Assembly (NCBI RefSeq): GCF_019166065.1
Contig: NZ_JAHTBN010000006.1
Span: 167,280-231,279, forward strand
Length of the DNA stretch: 64,000 nucleotides
Reading direction: 5' to 3'
Source: Candidimonas humi
Lineage (GTDB): Bacteria > Pseudomonadota > Gammaproteobacteria > Burkholderiales > Burkholderiaceae_B
Shown here: positions 34,654 to 43,700 of the stretch, piece by piece
Layout: each line of letters starts with the position of its first letter
Position numbering within the stretch: position 1 is the stretch's first letter
The notes under the pieces: model-generated
The model's input: the letters and a program-made list of their open reading frames with translations, nothing else
Database searches by the model: none
Told to the model about the DNA's origin: nothing
Program-made: the position numbers and the translations under genes

Positions 34654-36205
34654 GCGGCGGCCCCGGATCGACCTTCCAGACCCTCAGCTTGCGGTCGGAC
34701 GCATAAGGCGCCATGGCCGCCACGAAGGGGAAATCGTGGAAACTGTTCCTGTCGCCCACCAGCCAGATCGTGTGGGTGCGCTGGGTGCACAACTGCTGCA
34801 CCAGCGCGGCCGGGCGTACCAGCGTACGCGCCGCCGCGTCGGGCTCGAACAGGCCGGCGTCATAGAGTTCCTTGCGCCAGGTGTCCTCGGTCTTGATCGC
34901 CGGATCGTCCCAGTCCGCCACCACATAGGCGGGCCGGGCCGCATGCAGATAGAAATCCAGGTCGTAGCGATAGCGCCCCAGCATGACGATCTGGTCGTCC
35001 GGCTGGAACTGCGCGCTCATGGCGCGCGCCAGCGGCTTGGAGCTGGGCTGCGGGGCCACGACCAGGGCCAGCACCGCCACCAGGCACAGGCCGATCGATA
35101 CCAGCGTATAGACCGAAAAAGTCTTCAGCGCCTTGTCTTCGCCGGCGCGCATGCGCAACTCGAAAGGCTCGGCAAGAAAGAACGCAAAGGGCGCCAGCAG
35201 CGGCAGGATGTATCCCACCAGCTTCGAGCTGGGGATGGAAAAGAAGATCAGCACCACCAGCAGCCACGACAGCATCAGGCCGCGCAGCGCAGCGCGTTCG
35301 GGATTGCGCCAGTACGCCGGGCGCGCCGCGCGCCACACCTGTATGGACCAGGGCAGGCTCAGCGCCAGCAGCACGGGCACGTAGAACCAGAACGGATAGG
35401 GATTATTGAAGCCCGATTCCAGGAAGCGCTTGAAGTGCTGGTAAACGATGTAGTAGTCGAAAAAGCCGGAATAGCGCCACTGCATGGCGATCATCCAGGG
35501 CAGCGACACCAGTAGGAACACGGCTATGGCCGGTACATGGAACATGCGCCGCAAGGTGTCGATGCGCCAGCGCCCCAGCAGCCAGAAGACGATGATCGCG
35601 CCGGGCAGCACGATGCCGATCAGGCCCTTGGCCAGAAAGCCCAGCCCGGCCGCGGCGTAGGCCAGTATCAAGATGCCGCGATAGGGGCGGCCGGCCTCGA
35701 TGCGGAATACGGCATCGGCGGCCAGCACCACCGTGGCGGTAATCATCGCGGCCACCGTCATGTCCAGGTTGGCGTACTGCCCGCCGCCGAACAGGAAGGG
35801 CTGGGTAGCCAGTATGAGCGCGACCAGGGCGGCCAGGCGCTGCCCCGCATACTTGCGCAGGAACCAGAATGCCAGGCCGACGATGAGTGCCGCGGACAGC
35901 ACCGAGCTCATGCGCGCCGCCCATTCGTTGACGCCGAACACCTTGAGCGAGGCTGCGGTGATCCAGTAGAACAGCGGCGGCTTGTGGAAAAACGGCAGCC
36001 CGTCCAGGCGCGGCACTGACCATTCTCCGTGCTTGAGCATTTCCCATGCCACCCCCACGTACCGGCCCTCGTCGGGCAGGATGAGCGGGCGCGTCCAGGT
36101 CGTGGCCGACAGCCAGACGAATGCGCACAGGGCGTACAGCCAGGCCGACCGTCCCCGCAGCGCCTTGTCGACCAGGGCGGTATAGCGTTGCATGAAATGC
36201 TTCAT
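34613..36205 (-). CDS. lgmB: ArnT-like GT39 transferase (lipid A glucosamine transferase, LgmB-like)
   Basis: A 530-residue GT-C protein with about 12 helices. The catalytic region near the first periplasmic loop reads RPLILPDEGRYVGVAWEM (Asp-Glu pair, about residue 44), followed by FFHKPPLFYWI. ArnT enzymes transfer an undecaprenyl-phosphate sugar to lipid A phosphates. The Bordetella homologue adds glucosamine, raising resistance to cationic peptides. ATG 36205 has AAGGGA upstream; the frame extends upstream without support. The GT2 gene is 43 nt upstream. Confidence 0.83.
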   Translation of the reverse strand: MKHFMQRYTALVDKALRGRSAWLYALCAFVWLSATTWTRPLILPDEGRYVGVAWEMLKHGEWSVPRLDGLPFFHKPPLFYWITAASLKVFGVNEWAARMSSVLSAALIVGLAFWFLRKYAGQRLAALVALILATQPFLFGGGQYANLDMTVAAMITATVVLAADAVFRIEAGRPYRGILILAYAAAGLGFLAKGLIGIVLPGAIIVFWLLGRWRIDTLRRMFHVPAIAVFLLVSLPWMIAMQWRYSGFFDYYIVYQHFKRFLESGFNNPYPFWFYVPVLLALSLPWSIQVWRAARPAYWRNPERAALRGLMLSWLLVVLIFFSIPSSKLVGYILPLLAPFAFFLAEPFELRMRAGEDKALKTFSVYTLVSIGLCLVAVLALVVAPQPSSKPLARAMSAQFQPDDQIVMLGRYRYDLDFYLHAARPAYVVADWDDPAIKTEDTWRKELYDAGLFEPDAAARTLVRPAALVQQLCTQRTHTIWLVGDRNSFHDFPFVAAMAPYASDRKLRVWKVDPGPPLRFCAETPRSAPE

Positions 36206-36248
36206 GGGTGTGTATCCCTTAGCTGTATGCGCCGTGCCGCAAGCACCG

Positions 36249-37265
36249 TCAAGCCTGGCTTTCGTCGCGGGAGGGCAGGCGGCCGCGGGCATCCGCCGTG
36301 CCGGCATCCGCGGCTGGGTCGGCGTCCAGCCCCACGCCCACACGCTTCCTGCTGAGGTACACGGGGCGGTTCTTGACTTCGCCGAAGATGCGGGCCACGT
36401 ATTCGCCCAGGACGCCGATCGACAGCAGATTGACGCCCGCGAAGAACAAGACCACCGTGATCAGCGTGGTCCAGCCTTGCACCGGATCGCTGTACAGGAT
36501 GTGGTTGATGACGATGTACAGGCCGTAGATGAAGGACAGTATCGACAAGGTAGCACCGGACAGGCTCAGCAGGCGCAGCGGCCATGTCGTGAATGCCGTG
36601 ATGCCGTCGATGGCGAAGCGGAACAGCTTGAACGGCTTGAAGCGGCTGGTGCCGTGCAGGCGTTCCGGCGGCGAGTAATACAGCGGCTCGGAATGAAAGC
36701 CCACCCATGCGAACAGGCCCTTCATGAAGCGGTTGCGCTCGGGCAATAGCGCCAGGGCGTCGACCACCACGCGGTCCATGAGGCGGAAATCACCCGCATT
36801 CTCGGGCACTTTCAGGCCGCCCGAGGTACGCATCATCTTGTAGAACAGCCTGGTGCCCAGGCGCTTGAAGGCCGATTCGTCGCTGCGCGTGGCGCGCACC
36901 GCGTAGACCATTTCCACCCCGTGGCGCCAGCGCTCGAGCATGGTGGGAATCAGCGACGGCGGGTGCTGCAGGTCGGCATCCATGCACACCACCACCTGGC
37001 CGCGTGCGGCGTCCAGCCCGGCGCTCAGTGCGGACTCTTTGCCGAAATTGCGCGACAGCTGCAGATAGACGACTTGCGGATGCTGCTGCGCCCAGCGCGC
37101 CATGGCCAGCGGAGTGCCGTCGGTGCTGCCGTCGTCCACGACTATGACTTCGAACGGGCAGCCCAGGTTTTCCAGTACCGCGAACAATGACGGCAGCAAC
37201 ACATTCAGGTTGGCTTCTTCGTTCAGGCAGGGAACCACACAGGAAATGGACGAAAGCTGCGGCAT
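36249..37265 (-). CDS. lgmA: GT2 undecaprenyl-phosphate glycosyltransferase (LgmA/GtrB-like)
   Basis: A 338-residue inner-membrane enzyme with a GT-A domain. ISCVVPCLNEEANL, VIVVDDGSTDGTPLA and VVVCMDADLQHPPSLIP (about residue 85) carry the nucleotide and metal aspartates. Two C-terminal helices (about 230-310) end in ARIFGEVKNRPVY, the usual GtrB/ArnC tail. It should charge undecaprenyl phosphate with a UDP-sugar, here probably UDP-GlcNAc. The start is chosen for its family-like N-terminus; the ribosome binding site is weak. Confidence 0.83.
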   Translation of the reverse strand: MPQLSSISCVVPCLNEEANLNVLLPSLFAVLENLGCPFEVIVVDDGSTDGTPLAMARWAQQHPQVVYLQLSRNFGKESALSAGLDAARGQVVVCMDADLQHPPSLIPTMLERWRHGVEMVYAVRATRSDESAFKRLGTRLFYKMMRTSGGLKVPENAGDFRLMDRVVVDALALLPERNRFMKGLFAWVGFHSEPLYYSPPERLHGTSRFKPFKLFRFAIDGITAFTTWPLRLLSLSGATLSILSFIYGLYIVINHILYSDPVQGWTTLITVVLFFAGVNLLSIGVLGEYVARIFGEVKNRPVYLSRKRVGVGLDADPAADAGTADARGRLPSRDESQA

Positions 37266-37446
37266 ATTCTCGGACAGGGTCTGGGACGAAAGCGGGCGGG
37301 ACGGCCAAGGCCGCGCCGCCTGGACACGGCGGGCGCCCGTAACGAAAACGGCCGCGCAGGCCTTCCCCTTCCTCGCGGCGTGATCCCGGCCTTTATAGCA
37401 TGCCCGGCGGCGCCGCGGCACACGCGCAACACAGGCGCCGCGCCGA

Positions 37447-37494
37447 TTGACGCGGCGGCCTGCCGGGATATAAGATTCATATTAAATATATCTT
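37447..37494 (+). promoter_or_regulatory. Promoter with NsrR-type operator
   Basis: TTGACG (37447-37452) and TATAAG (37469-37474) with 16-bp spacing form a sigma70 promoter. A 23-bp dyad, AAGATTCATAT then TAAATATATCTT (37472-37494), overlaps the -10. It closely matches the published NsrR consensus form (AAGATGYATTT / AAATACATCTT). Repression by NsrR, relieved by nitric oxide, is predicted for the downstream haemoglobin-NnrS-NsrR genes. Confidence 0.75.
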
Positions 37495-37554
37495 TAACGC
37501 GAAGCCGCGACATCCGGCTTCGCCACGACCCGCGCACACACCGGAGCACCCCGC

Positions 37555-37959
37555 ATGGCGACAGCCGATCTCTGTACCGAAGAAGAAATCGTTACCCTGG
37601 TCTATGGTTTTTACGACAAAGTCCGGGCCGATCCGGTGCTCGGCCCCATTTTCAACACGCATGTCGACGACTGGGACGTCCATTTGTCGAAAATGGTCAG
37701 CTTCTGGTCCTCGCTGCTGCTGGGCTCGGGCACCTATCGCGGCGCGCCCATGCCCACGCATATCGCCTTGCCCGGCCTGCAGGCGCCGATGTTCGGGCAA
37801 TGGCTGGAGCTGTTCCACGAGACCACTGCCGCCCTGCCCAACCGCCCTTTCGCCGAACGCGCCGAAGAGTTCGCGCAGCGCATCGCCCGCAGCCTCTGGT
37901 TCGGCTATCAATTGAACAACCACCCGGACCGCGCGCCCACAGAGATCGCCCATGGCTGA
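37555..37959 (+). CDS. Group III truncated haemoglobin
   Basis: A 134-residue globin with LVYGFYDKVRADPVLGPIF, MVSFWSSLLLGSGTYRG and HIALPGLQAPMFGQWLELF, the last carrying the proximal His region of group III truncated globins. Members in Campylobacter and others help against nitric oxide or oxygen stress. It is the first gene after the NsrR-type operator and overlaps nnrS by eight bases. Confidence 0.87.
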   Translation: MATADLCTEEEIVTLVYGFYDKVRADPVLGPIFNTHVDDWDVHLSKMVSFWSSLLLGSGTYRGAPMPTHIALPGLQAPMFGQWLELFHETTAALPNRPFAERAEEFAQRIARSLWFGYQLNNHPDRAPTEIAHG

Positions 37960-39232
37960 ACCGCTGGTCATCGAAGAACCTGCCGCGGCGCGTCCGCGGC
38001 CGCGCCCGAGTCTCGACGCTTTCCTGTCCCTGGGGTTCCGCCCGCTATATATCGCGGGCAGCGCCTGGGCCGTCGTCGCCGTGGCCATATGGATCTTCGC
38101 TCCGGCGCTGATAGGCGCACCGCTCTCCGGCGTGGCCTGGCACGCGCACGAAATGCTGTGGGGCTTCATCGCCACCATCGCCGTCGCCTTCCTGCTCACG
38201 GCCAGCGCCAACTGGACCGGCATCAATCCGCTGCGCGGCGCCGGGCTGGGCGCGACATGCCTGCTGTGGCTGGTGGCGCGCCTGGGCTACTTGTTCGGCG
38301 GCACGGCCGGCTTCTGGCTGGCCGCCGCCTGCGAATCGGCCTTCTTCCTGGTGGCGGCGCTGTCCCTGCTGCGCGTCATGCACAAGGCGCACAGCCGCCG
38401 CAACTACGGCATACCCTGGCTGGTGCTGGGCCTGGGCGCCGCCAACCTGCTCTACTTGCAGGCGGCCTTGCGCGGCGACCATGCCGTGCTGATCCAGCGC
38501 TTCGACCTGGGCCTGCTGTGCATGGCCGTGATCGCCCTGCTGATCGCCCGCCGCGTCATCCCCTTTTTCGCCATGCGCGCCGTGACCGGGCTGAAGATAC
38601 CCATGCTCACGCGCAGCGGCCAGGTGCAAGTGGCCCTGGGCCTGGCGGCCATCGCGGCCGCGCTCGCCGGCCTGCCGCACGTGGCGGCCCCGGCCCTCGC
38701 CGTGGCGGCCCTGATCGGCTTGTTCCAGGTGTGGTCCTGGCGTCCGCTGGCGGCGCGCGCCAATCCGCTGCTGTGGATCTTGTACCTGGGCTATACGGCG
38801 CTGAGCCTGGGCCTGCTGGCCGCGGGCGCCTATCTCGGCGGCCTGGAATCGGGCCCGCTGGCCCGGCCGGCCACATATGTGCACATCGTCGCCATGGGCG
38901 GGTTCTCCATACTCATCATCGGCATGATCACGCGCACCGCGCTCGGCCACCTGGGCAAGCCCTTGCGCGTGGACCGCAGCATGCTCTGGAGCTATGTCCT
39001 GATAATCGCCGCGGCGCTGTTGCGCCTGGCCGCGCTGTGGCCCACCGCGTCCGGGCAGGGGCTGCTGCATGCCGCGGCCGCCTGCTGGATCGCGGGCCTG
39101 GCCCTGTACCTGTGGCGCTTCGTGCCCATGCTGATACGGCCCCGGCCCGACGCAGCGCCGCAACCGCAGCCGCAGCGCGGGCAGGTTCAAGCGGCGGTGG
39201 TGCGCGGGCCGGCGCAAGGGCCCAGGCCATGA
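37952..39232 (+). CDS. nnrS: NnrS-family haem-copper membrane protein
   Basis: A 426-residue protein with about 12 helices. It has the NnrS opening FLSLGFRPLYIAGSAWAV and GVAWHAHEMLWGFI, plus later HIVAMGGFSILIIGMITRTA and GHLGKPL. NnrS proteins protect against nitrosative stress by limiting iron-nitrosyl damage. It overlaps the haemoglobin gene and precedes nsrR by 85 nt. Operon membership and the upstream operator both support nitric oxide control. Confidence 0.9.
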   Translation: MAEPLVIEEPAAARPRPRPSLDAFLSLGFRPLYIAGSAWAVVAVAIWIFAPALIGAPLSGVAWHAHEMLWGFIATIAVAFLLTASANWTGINPLRGAGLGATCLLWLVARLGYLFGGTAGFWLAAACESAFFLVAALSLLRVMHKAHSRRNYGIPWLVLGLGAANLLYLQAALRGDHAVLIQRFDLGLLCMAVIALLIARRVIPFFAMRAVTGLKIPMLTRSGQVQVALGLAAIAAALAGLPHVAAPALAVAALIGLFQVWSWRPLAARANPLLWILYLGYTALSLGLLAAGAYLGGLESGPLARPATYVHIVAMGGFSILIIGMITRTALGHLGKPLRVDRSMLWSYVLIIAAALLRLAALWPTASGQGLLHAAAACWIAGLALYLWRFVPMLIRPRPDAAPQPQPQRGQVQAAVVRGPAQGPRP

Positions 39233-39317
39233 GGCCCGTCGGCTACGGCGGCGCGTCTCAGCCGTGGCCGGCTTGCAACCCGCAAGCCGGCAAGAGCGTA
39301 TCGAGCAAGGAGCCGTC

Positions 39318-39785
39318 TTGCGCCTGACCACGCATACCGACTACGCCATGCGGCTGCTCATGTATCTGGGGCAGCATCCCGAGCGGCTGTGCACGATCGC
39401 CGAAATCGCCCAGGCCCACGGCATATCGGAACCGCACTTGATGAAGATCACTCATCGGCTCGGCCAGCAGGGATGGATTCACACCGTGCGCGGCAAGCAC
39501 GGCGGCATGCGGCTGGCCATGGAGCCCTCGCAAATCGGCCTCGGAGCCGTGCTGCGCGACACCGAAAGCGATCTGGAGCTTGTCGAATGCTTCGGCACGC
39601 ACAGCAACTGCATGCTGGGAGGCCGCTGCCGCCTGGCGGCCATCGTGGACGGCGCACTGCAACAGTTCATGCGCCACATGGACGGCTATACGCTGGCCGA
39701 CATCATGCCGCAGCCTGGCCTGGAAGCCGGCCCGCCGCAGCAGGCCATGTTCCTGGGATCAGCCGCGCAGTTGCGCCACCCATAG
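39318..39785 (+). CDS. nsrR: NsrR nitric oxide-sensing Rrf2 repressor
   Basis: A 155-residue Rrf2-family protein. An N-terminal winged helix (LRLTTHTDYAMRLLMYLG, HGISEPHLMKI) is followed by the [2Fe-2S]/[4Fe-4S] cysteine triplet in VECFGTHSNCMLGGRC (about residues 91-106). It represses nitric oxide defence genes and loses binding when the cluster reacts with NO. The TTG start at 39318 has AAGGAG close upstream and gives the family-typical N-terminus. The 3' end overlaps the convergent carboxypeptidase gene by 27 bases. Confidence 0.88.
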   Translation: MRLTTHTDYAMRLLMYLGQHPERLCTIAEIAQAHGISEPHLMKITHRLGQQGWIHTVRGKHGGMRLAMEPSQIGLGAVLRDTESDLELVECFGTHSNCMLGGRCRLAAIVDGALQQFMRHMDGYTLADIMPQPGLEAGPPQQAMFLGSAAQLRHP

Positions 39786-40937
39786 CGCTACCGAATCCCA
39801 GGTGCGGCCCAGCAGGCCGGCCTGCGGCACGCCATCGAGGGCGATCAAGGGCAGATTCAGGGCCTTGCCGTCTATGGTCGCGTGCAGGGTCGCCACGGGC
39901 GCATGATCGGCGATGGGAGCGATCAGCGGGCCCGTCGTGGTGACAGTGGGCACGCCCTCGATACGCGCCGAACGCGGCAAGGTCAGGTAAATATCATGGT
40001 CGAAGCCGACCTTGACTTCCTTGAGCTGGCCTTTCCAGACACGCGGCGTGGCCACTACCTGGCCTTTGTTGTAGAGCCTGACCGTCTCGAAATTCTGGAA
40101 CCCCCAGTTCAGCAAGGTCATGCTTTCCTGCGTGCGCGCCTTGCCGGACGCCGTTCCCAGCACTACCGAGATCAGGCGGCGCTGCACCGAACCCTCGGGC
40201 CGCAGCGCCGAAGCGATCAGGCAATAGCCCGCGCTTTCGGTATGGCCCGTCTTCAGGCCGTCGACGGTGGGGTCGAGCCACAGCAGGCCATTGCGGTTGC
40301 GCTGGGTGATGTGGTCGTAGGTGAATTGGCGCGTGGTGTCGTAGCCCTTGTACAGGACCGGGAAATCCTGGATCAGCCGGCGCGACAAGGTGGCGAGATC
40401 GCGCGCGTTGGAATAGGTGCCGGGGTTGGGCAGGCCGTTGGGGTTGGCGAAATGCGTGCCGGTCAGGCCCATGGCCTGGGCGGTCTGGTTCATGCGCGTC
40501 ACGAAGGCCTCGACACTGCCCGAGACCGCCTCGGCCAGCGCCACGGCGGCGTCGTTGCCCGACTGCACCAGCAGGCCGTCCAGCAGTTGATCGACACTGA
40601 CCTTGTCGCCGGGCTTGAGGAACATCTTGGAGCTGCCCGGCGCTATCTTCCATGCGCGCTGCGACACCGTCACGATTTGCTGCTTGTCCAGCCTGTGGTC
40701 CTTGATGGCCTGGAACACCAGGTAAGCCGTCATGATCTTCGTCAGCGAAGCGGGCTCGATGCGCTCGTCGGCATTCTGCTCGGCCATCACCTGCCCGCTC
40801 TGGGCATCCAGCAACAACCAGGCCTTGGCCGCGATGGCAGGCGCAGGCGCGGGCGCGGGCATGGCGGCATCGGCCCAGGCCGACGCTGCGCCTGCGCAGC
40901 CCAGGGCCACGCACAGATTCATTATCAGTTTCTTCAT
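39759..40937 (-). CDS. dacC: D-alanyl-D-alanine carboxypeptidase (PBP5/6 type)
   Basis: A 392-residue low-molecular-mass penicillin-binding protein with a signal peptide (about residues 1-23). The catalytic triad motifs are EPASLTKIMTAY (SXXK, about 64), VQSGNDAAVAL (SGN, about 125) and DGLKTGHTESAGY (KTG, about 230). A C-terminal beta domain follows, ending in an amphipathic helix (TWDSVALWVAQLRG) that attaches it to the inner membrane. It trims the terminal D-Ala of peptidoglycan. The paralogue letter (A or C) is uncertain. Confidence 0.92.
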   Translation of the reverse strand: MKKLIMNLCVALGCAGAASAWADAAMPAPAPAPAIAAKAWLLLDAQSGQVMAEQNADERIEPASLTKIMTAYLVFQAIKDHRLDKQQIVTVSQRAWKIAPGSSKMFLKPGDKVSVDQLLDGLLVQSGNDAAVALAEAVSGSVEAFVTRMNQTAQAMGLTGTHFANPNGLPNPGTYSNARDLATLSRRLIQDFPVLYKGYDTTRQFTYDHITQRNRNGLLWLDPTVDGLKTGHTESAGYCLIASALRPEGSVQRRLISVVLGTASGKARTQESMTLLNWGFQNFETVRLYNKGQVVATPRVWKGQLKEVKVGFDHDIYLTLPRSARIEGVPTVTTTGPLIAPIADHAPVATLHATIDGKALNLPLIALDGVPQAGLLGRTWDSVALWVAQLRG

Positions 40938-41478
40938 GCGTTCAAGTCTGTCTATTCTGTCTGCGTTTACAGGAAGGGGGGAGGCGCCCGCAGGCGGGCT
41001 GGTGCCTGCTCATACTAAAAGGGGTGTCGCAACCGTGGCCGAGGCGTCCGGTAGGCAGCCGCGCCGGATTGCGCACGGGTCCACCTGTGGCTCAGGCGCT
41101 GCATGAATCTGAGCGGACAGCGCGGCACCGGCGGAGGCATCGGGCCATGGCCCGCACCCCGCGGCAGCCGCAGGAAAAACGGCGCCGGGGCCAGGCCGGC
41201 CGGCACAGAACCCCGCAAGTGTACTCCCGCGGACTTCTTTGTCCAAAGTCCGCGTGGAAGGTTCCCCTGAAAGAACCCATCCCTGCTTGCGCCCTCGCGG
41301 CGACAGGACCGCGAGGATTCGATGCGGGCATCCCGCCGCACTTACGCTACACATGAAGAATGCCGCCGCCCCGAGCGTCCCCGCCCGTGCCGGCAAGGCA
41401 GCCGGCCTGGCGGCGCACGGCGCGGATCGGGCCGGCGCACGGGGCATGAAGCCCGCAGCGGCAGCCGGCCCGTGACGG
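40938..41478. other. Intergenic region between serA and dacC, no gene seen
   Basis: 541 nt of GC-rich DNA, upstream of dacC and downstream of serA on the minus strand. Several short open frames exist in all directions but none has protein-like composition or a ribosome binding site. It must hold the dacC promoter; I could not identify a convincing -35/-10 pair. Confidence 0.5.
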
Positions 41479-42681
41479 TCAGTAGACCAGTTCGCAGCGC
41501 ACGGTGATGGGATGCGAGCGCAAGGCCGTCATCACGGCGTCGTCGACCTTGCCCTCGACGTCGGACACCACATAGCCGATCTGGCCGCGGGTCTGCAGGT
41601 TCTGGCTGAGGATGTTCAGGCCCTGTTCCGCCATCAGGCTGCTGAGCGTGCCGAGCGCGCCGGGCAGGTTGCGATGCACGTGCAGGATGCGCGCGGAGCC
41701 GACCGGATCCTGGTAGGGAATCTCGGGGAAATTCACCGCGCCCTTGGTGGCGCCGCCCTGCAGGAAGCGCACGAGTTTTTCCGCAACCTCGCGGCCGATG
41801 TTCTCTTGCGATTCCTGGGTGCTGCCGCCGATGTGCGGAGTGAGAATCACATTGTCCATGCCGATCAGGGGGCTGGCCAGCGGTTCGTCGACGCTCTTGG
41901 GCTCGGTGGGAAAGACGTCCAGCGCCGCCCCGGAAAGATGCTTGGCCGCCAGCGACTCGTGCAGCGCATCGATGTCGACCACCGTGCCGCGCGAGGCGTT
42001 GATGAGTATGGAGCCGGGCTTCATGGCGGCCAAGGCCGCCGCGTCGATGATGTTCTTGGTGCCCTTGCCGCCCGGCACGTGCAGGGTGACCACGTCGGCC
42101 TGGCCCAGCAGCGCCTCGAGCGAGGGCATGGCCCGCGCATTGCCCAGCGGCAGCTTGGCCTCGACGTCGTAGAACACCACGCGCATGCCGAAGGTCTCGG
42201 CCAGCGTGCCCACCTGCGAGCCGATATTGCCGTAGCCCACCACGCCCAGGGTCTTGCCGCGCGCCTCGAAGGCGCCGCTGGCGGTCTTGTCCCAGTGGCC
42301 GCGATGCACGCGCGCGTTCTTCTCGGGAATGCGGCGCATCAGCAGTATGGCTTCGCCCAGCACCAGTTCGGCCACGGAGCGCGTGTTGGAAAACGGCGCA
42401 TTGAACACCGGCACACCGTGCAGCATGGCGGCGTCCAGGTCGACCTGGTTAGTGCCGATGCAGAAGCAGCCTATCACCCGCAGGTCGGGCGCACCGGCCA
42501 GCAGCGCCGCATCCAGGTGCGTACGGGAACGGATGCCCACGGCTTGCGCACCGGCCAGGGCCTCGCGCAGGGCATCGGGCTGCAGCGACGACGCGTAGGT
42601 AACTACATCATCCAGGCCGGCGCCGTTGAAGACTTCCTTGGCGCTGGGGTGTATGTTTTCGAACAGAACTATGCGAGTCAT
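41479..42681 (-). CDS. serA: D-3-phosphoglycerate dehydrogenase with ACT domain
   Basis: A 400-residue enzyme for the first step of serine synthesis. The NAD domain has GVVGYGNIGSQVGTLAE (about residue 147). Catalytic Arg is in LINASRGTVVD (about 230) and catalytic His in LTPHIGGSTQESQENIG (about 282). A C-terminal ACT domain (about 325-400) suggests serine feedback, as in the E. coli type. Length is close to the E. coli enzyme. Confidence 0.95.
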   Translation of the reverse strand: MTRIVLFENIHPSAKEVFNGAGLDDVVTYASSLQPDALREALAGAQAVGIRSRTHLDAALLAGAPDLRVIGCFCIGTNQVDLDAAMLHGVPVFNAPFSNTRSVAELVLGEAILLMRRIPEKNARVHRGHWDKTASGAFEARGKTLGVVGYGNIGSQVGTLAETFGMRVVFYDVEAKLPLGNARAMPSLEALLGQADVVTLHVPGGKGTKNIIDAAALAAMKPGSILINASRGTVVDIDALHESLAAKHLSGAALDVFPTEPKSVDEPLASPLIGMDNVILTPHIGGSTQESQENIGREVAEKLVRFLQGGATKGAVNFPEIPYQDPVGSARILHVHRNLPGALGTLSSLMAEQGLNILSQNLQTRGQIGYVVSDVEGKVDDAVMTALRSHPITVRCELVY

Positions 42682-42787
42682 GAATCGTCCAGACGAACAT
42701 CAAAGGAACGATTGTGCCGCAAGACCGAAGCTCATGCCGTCACGTCCCTGTCGAGGGTAAGGGTTATCCCGGCACCACCCAGGTATT

Positions 42788-43552
42788 TCAGGCCGATCTC
42801 ACATATTGGCTGGGCGGGAACCCCATCGATTTCCTGAACATGGTCGAGAACGAAGACGGGCTTTCGTAGCCCAGGTCCAGGGCGATACTGGTGACGCTCT
42901 CGCCGGCGGCCAGGCGGGCCATGGCGGCGAACACGCAAGCCTGCTGGCGCCAGGCGATGAAAGTCATGCCGGTGGCGGCCAGGAAGCGCCGATAGAAAGT
43001 GCGCTCGCTGACGTTGAGCTGGCGCGCCCAGTCGGCCGGCGCCACGGCCTGGTTGGGCGATTTGTAGAAGGCCTGGCACAAGGATGCGAGCGGCCCTTCG
43101 CGCGGCACGGGCAGGTGCAGCGGCACCACCGGCTGGATGCTGGCCTCGCGCAGCAGCATTTCCATCAGCAGCCCGTCGCGCGACCCGGCCACGTACAGTA
43201 GCGGCACCTTGACGGCCTCGCGTATCAGTTCGCGCAGCAACGGCGGCACGGCAATGACCTGGCAGCGCTGCGGCGCCTCGGGCAGCGCCGAATCGCGGAA
43301 ATACAAGCTGTGGGTGACGACGTTGATCATGCTCAGCCGATGCGCAACCCCCGTGGGGATCCAGACCGCGAAGCCGGGCGGCACGACCCAGGCGCCGAAG
43401 CGGGTCTCGAGCTGCATGGTGCCGGTGGTGCCGTACAAGAGCTGGATGCGGCGGTGGGAATGCGCCTCGACCGTCTGCCGGTCCAGGTAGAACGACTCCA
43501 TCGCGATCACGTCGCGGTCGGCGTCTTCCACGAGATCGATAGGCCGGGTCAT
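42788..43552 (-). CDS. AraC-family transcriptional regulator
   Basis: A 254-residue protein with an N-terminal cupin-like sensor domain (about residues 15-100, HSHRRIQLLYGTTGTMQLET) and a C-terminal AraC DNA-binding domain (about 160-254). The two HTHs are visible in WARQLNVSERTFYRRFLAA and IALDLGYESPSSFSTMFRK. It is divergent from the Fsr-type efflux gene across 148 nt that holds an AT-rich dyad, so it probably controls that exporter. The ligand is unknown. Confidence 0.88.
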   Translation of the reverse strand: MTRPIDLVEDADRDVIAMESFYLDRQTVEAHSHRRIQLLYGTTGTMQLETRFGAWVVPPGFAVWIPTGVAHRLSMINVVTHSLYFRDSALPEAPQRCQVIAVPPLLRELIREAVKVPLLYVAGSRDGLLMEMLLREASIQPVVPLHLPVPREGPLASLCQAFYKSPNQAVAPADWARQLNVSERTFYRRFLAATGMTFIAWRQQACVFAAMARLAAGESVTSIALDLGYESPSSFSTMFRKSMGFPPSQYVRSA

Positions 43553-43576
43553 GGCTGGCTGAAATTCAATGTTGTT

Positions 43577-43596
43577 TGTCTTATATTATAAGGACA
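43577..43596. promoter_or_regulatory. AT-rich dyad between AraC regulator and fsr
   Basis: An imperfect palindrome of 20 bp (TGTC, an AT-rich core, then GGACA) in the divergent intergenic region. It is embedded in an otherwise GC-rich sequence and contains TATATT/TATTAT elements that could serve as -10 boxes in either direction. Candidate promoter-operator only. Confidence 0.4.
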
Positions 43597-43700
43597 GTCA
43601 CGCAGCGCTTGTCTATATTGGAGACTGCATGCCGGCCCGCCAGGCGCGGCCGTGCTGGCGCCGGAGCCCCGGCCACATCCATCTCGACGGAACTTCAGAC

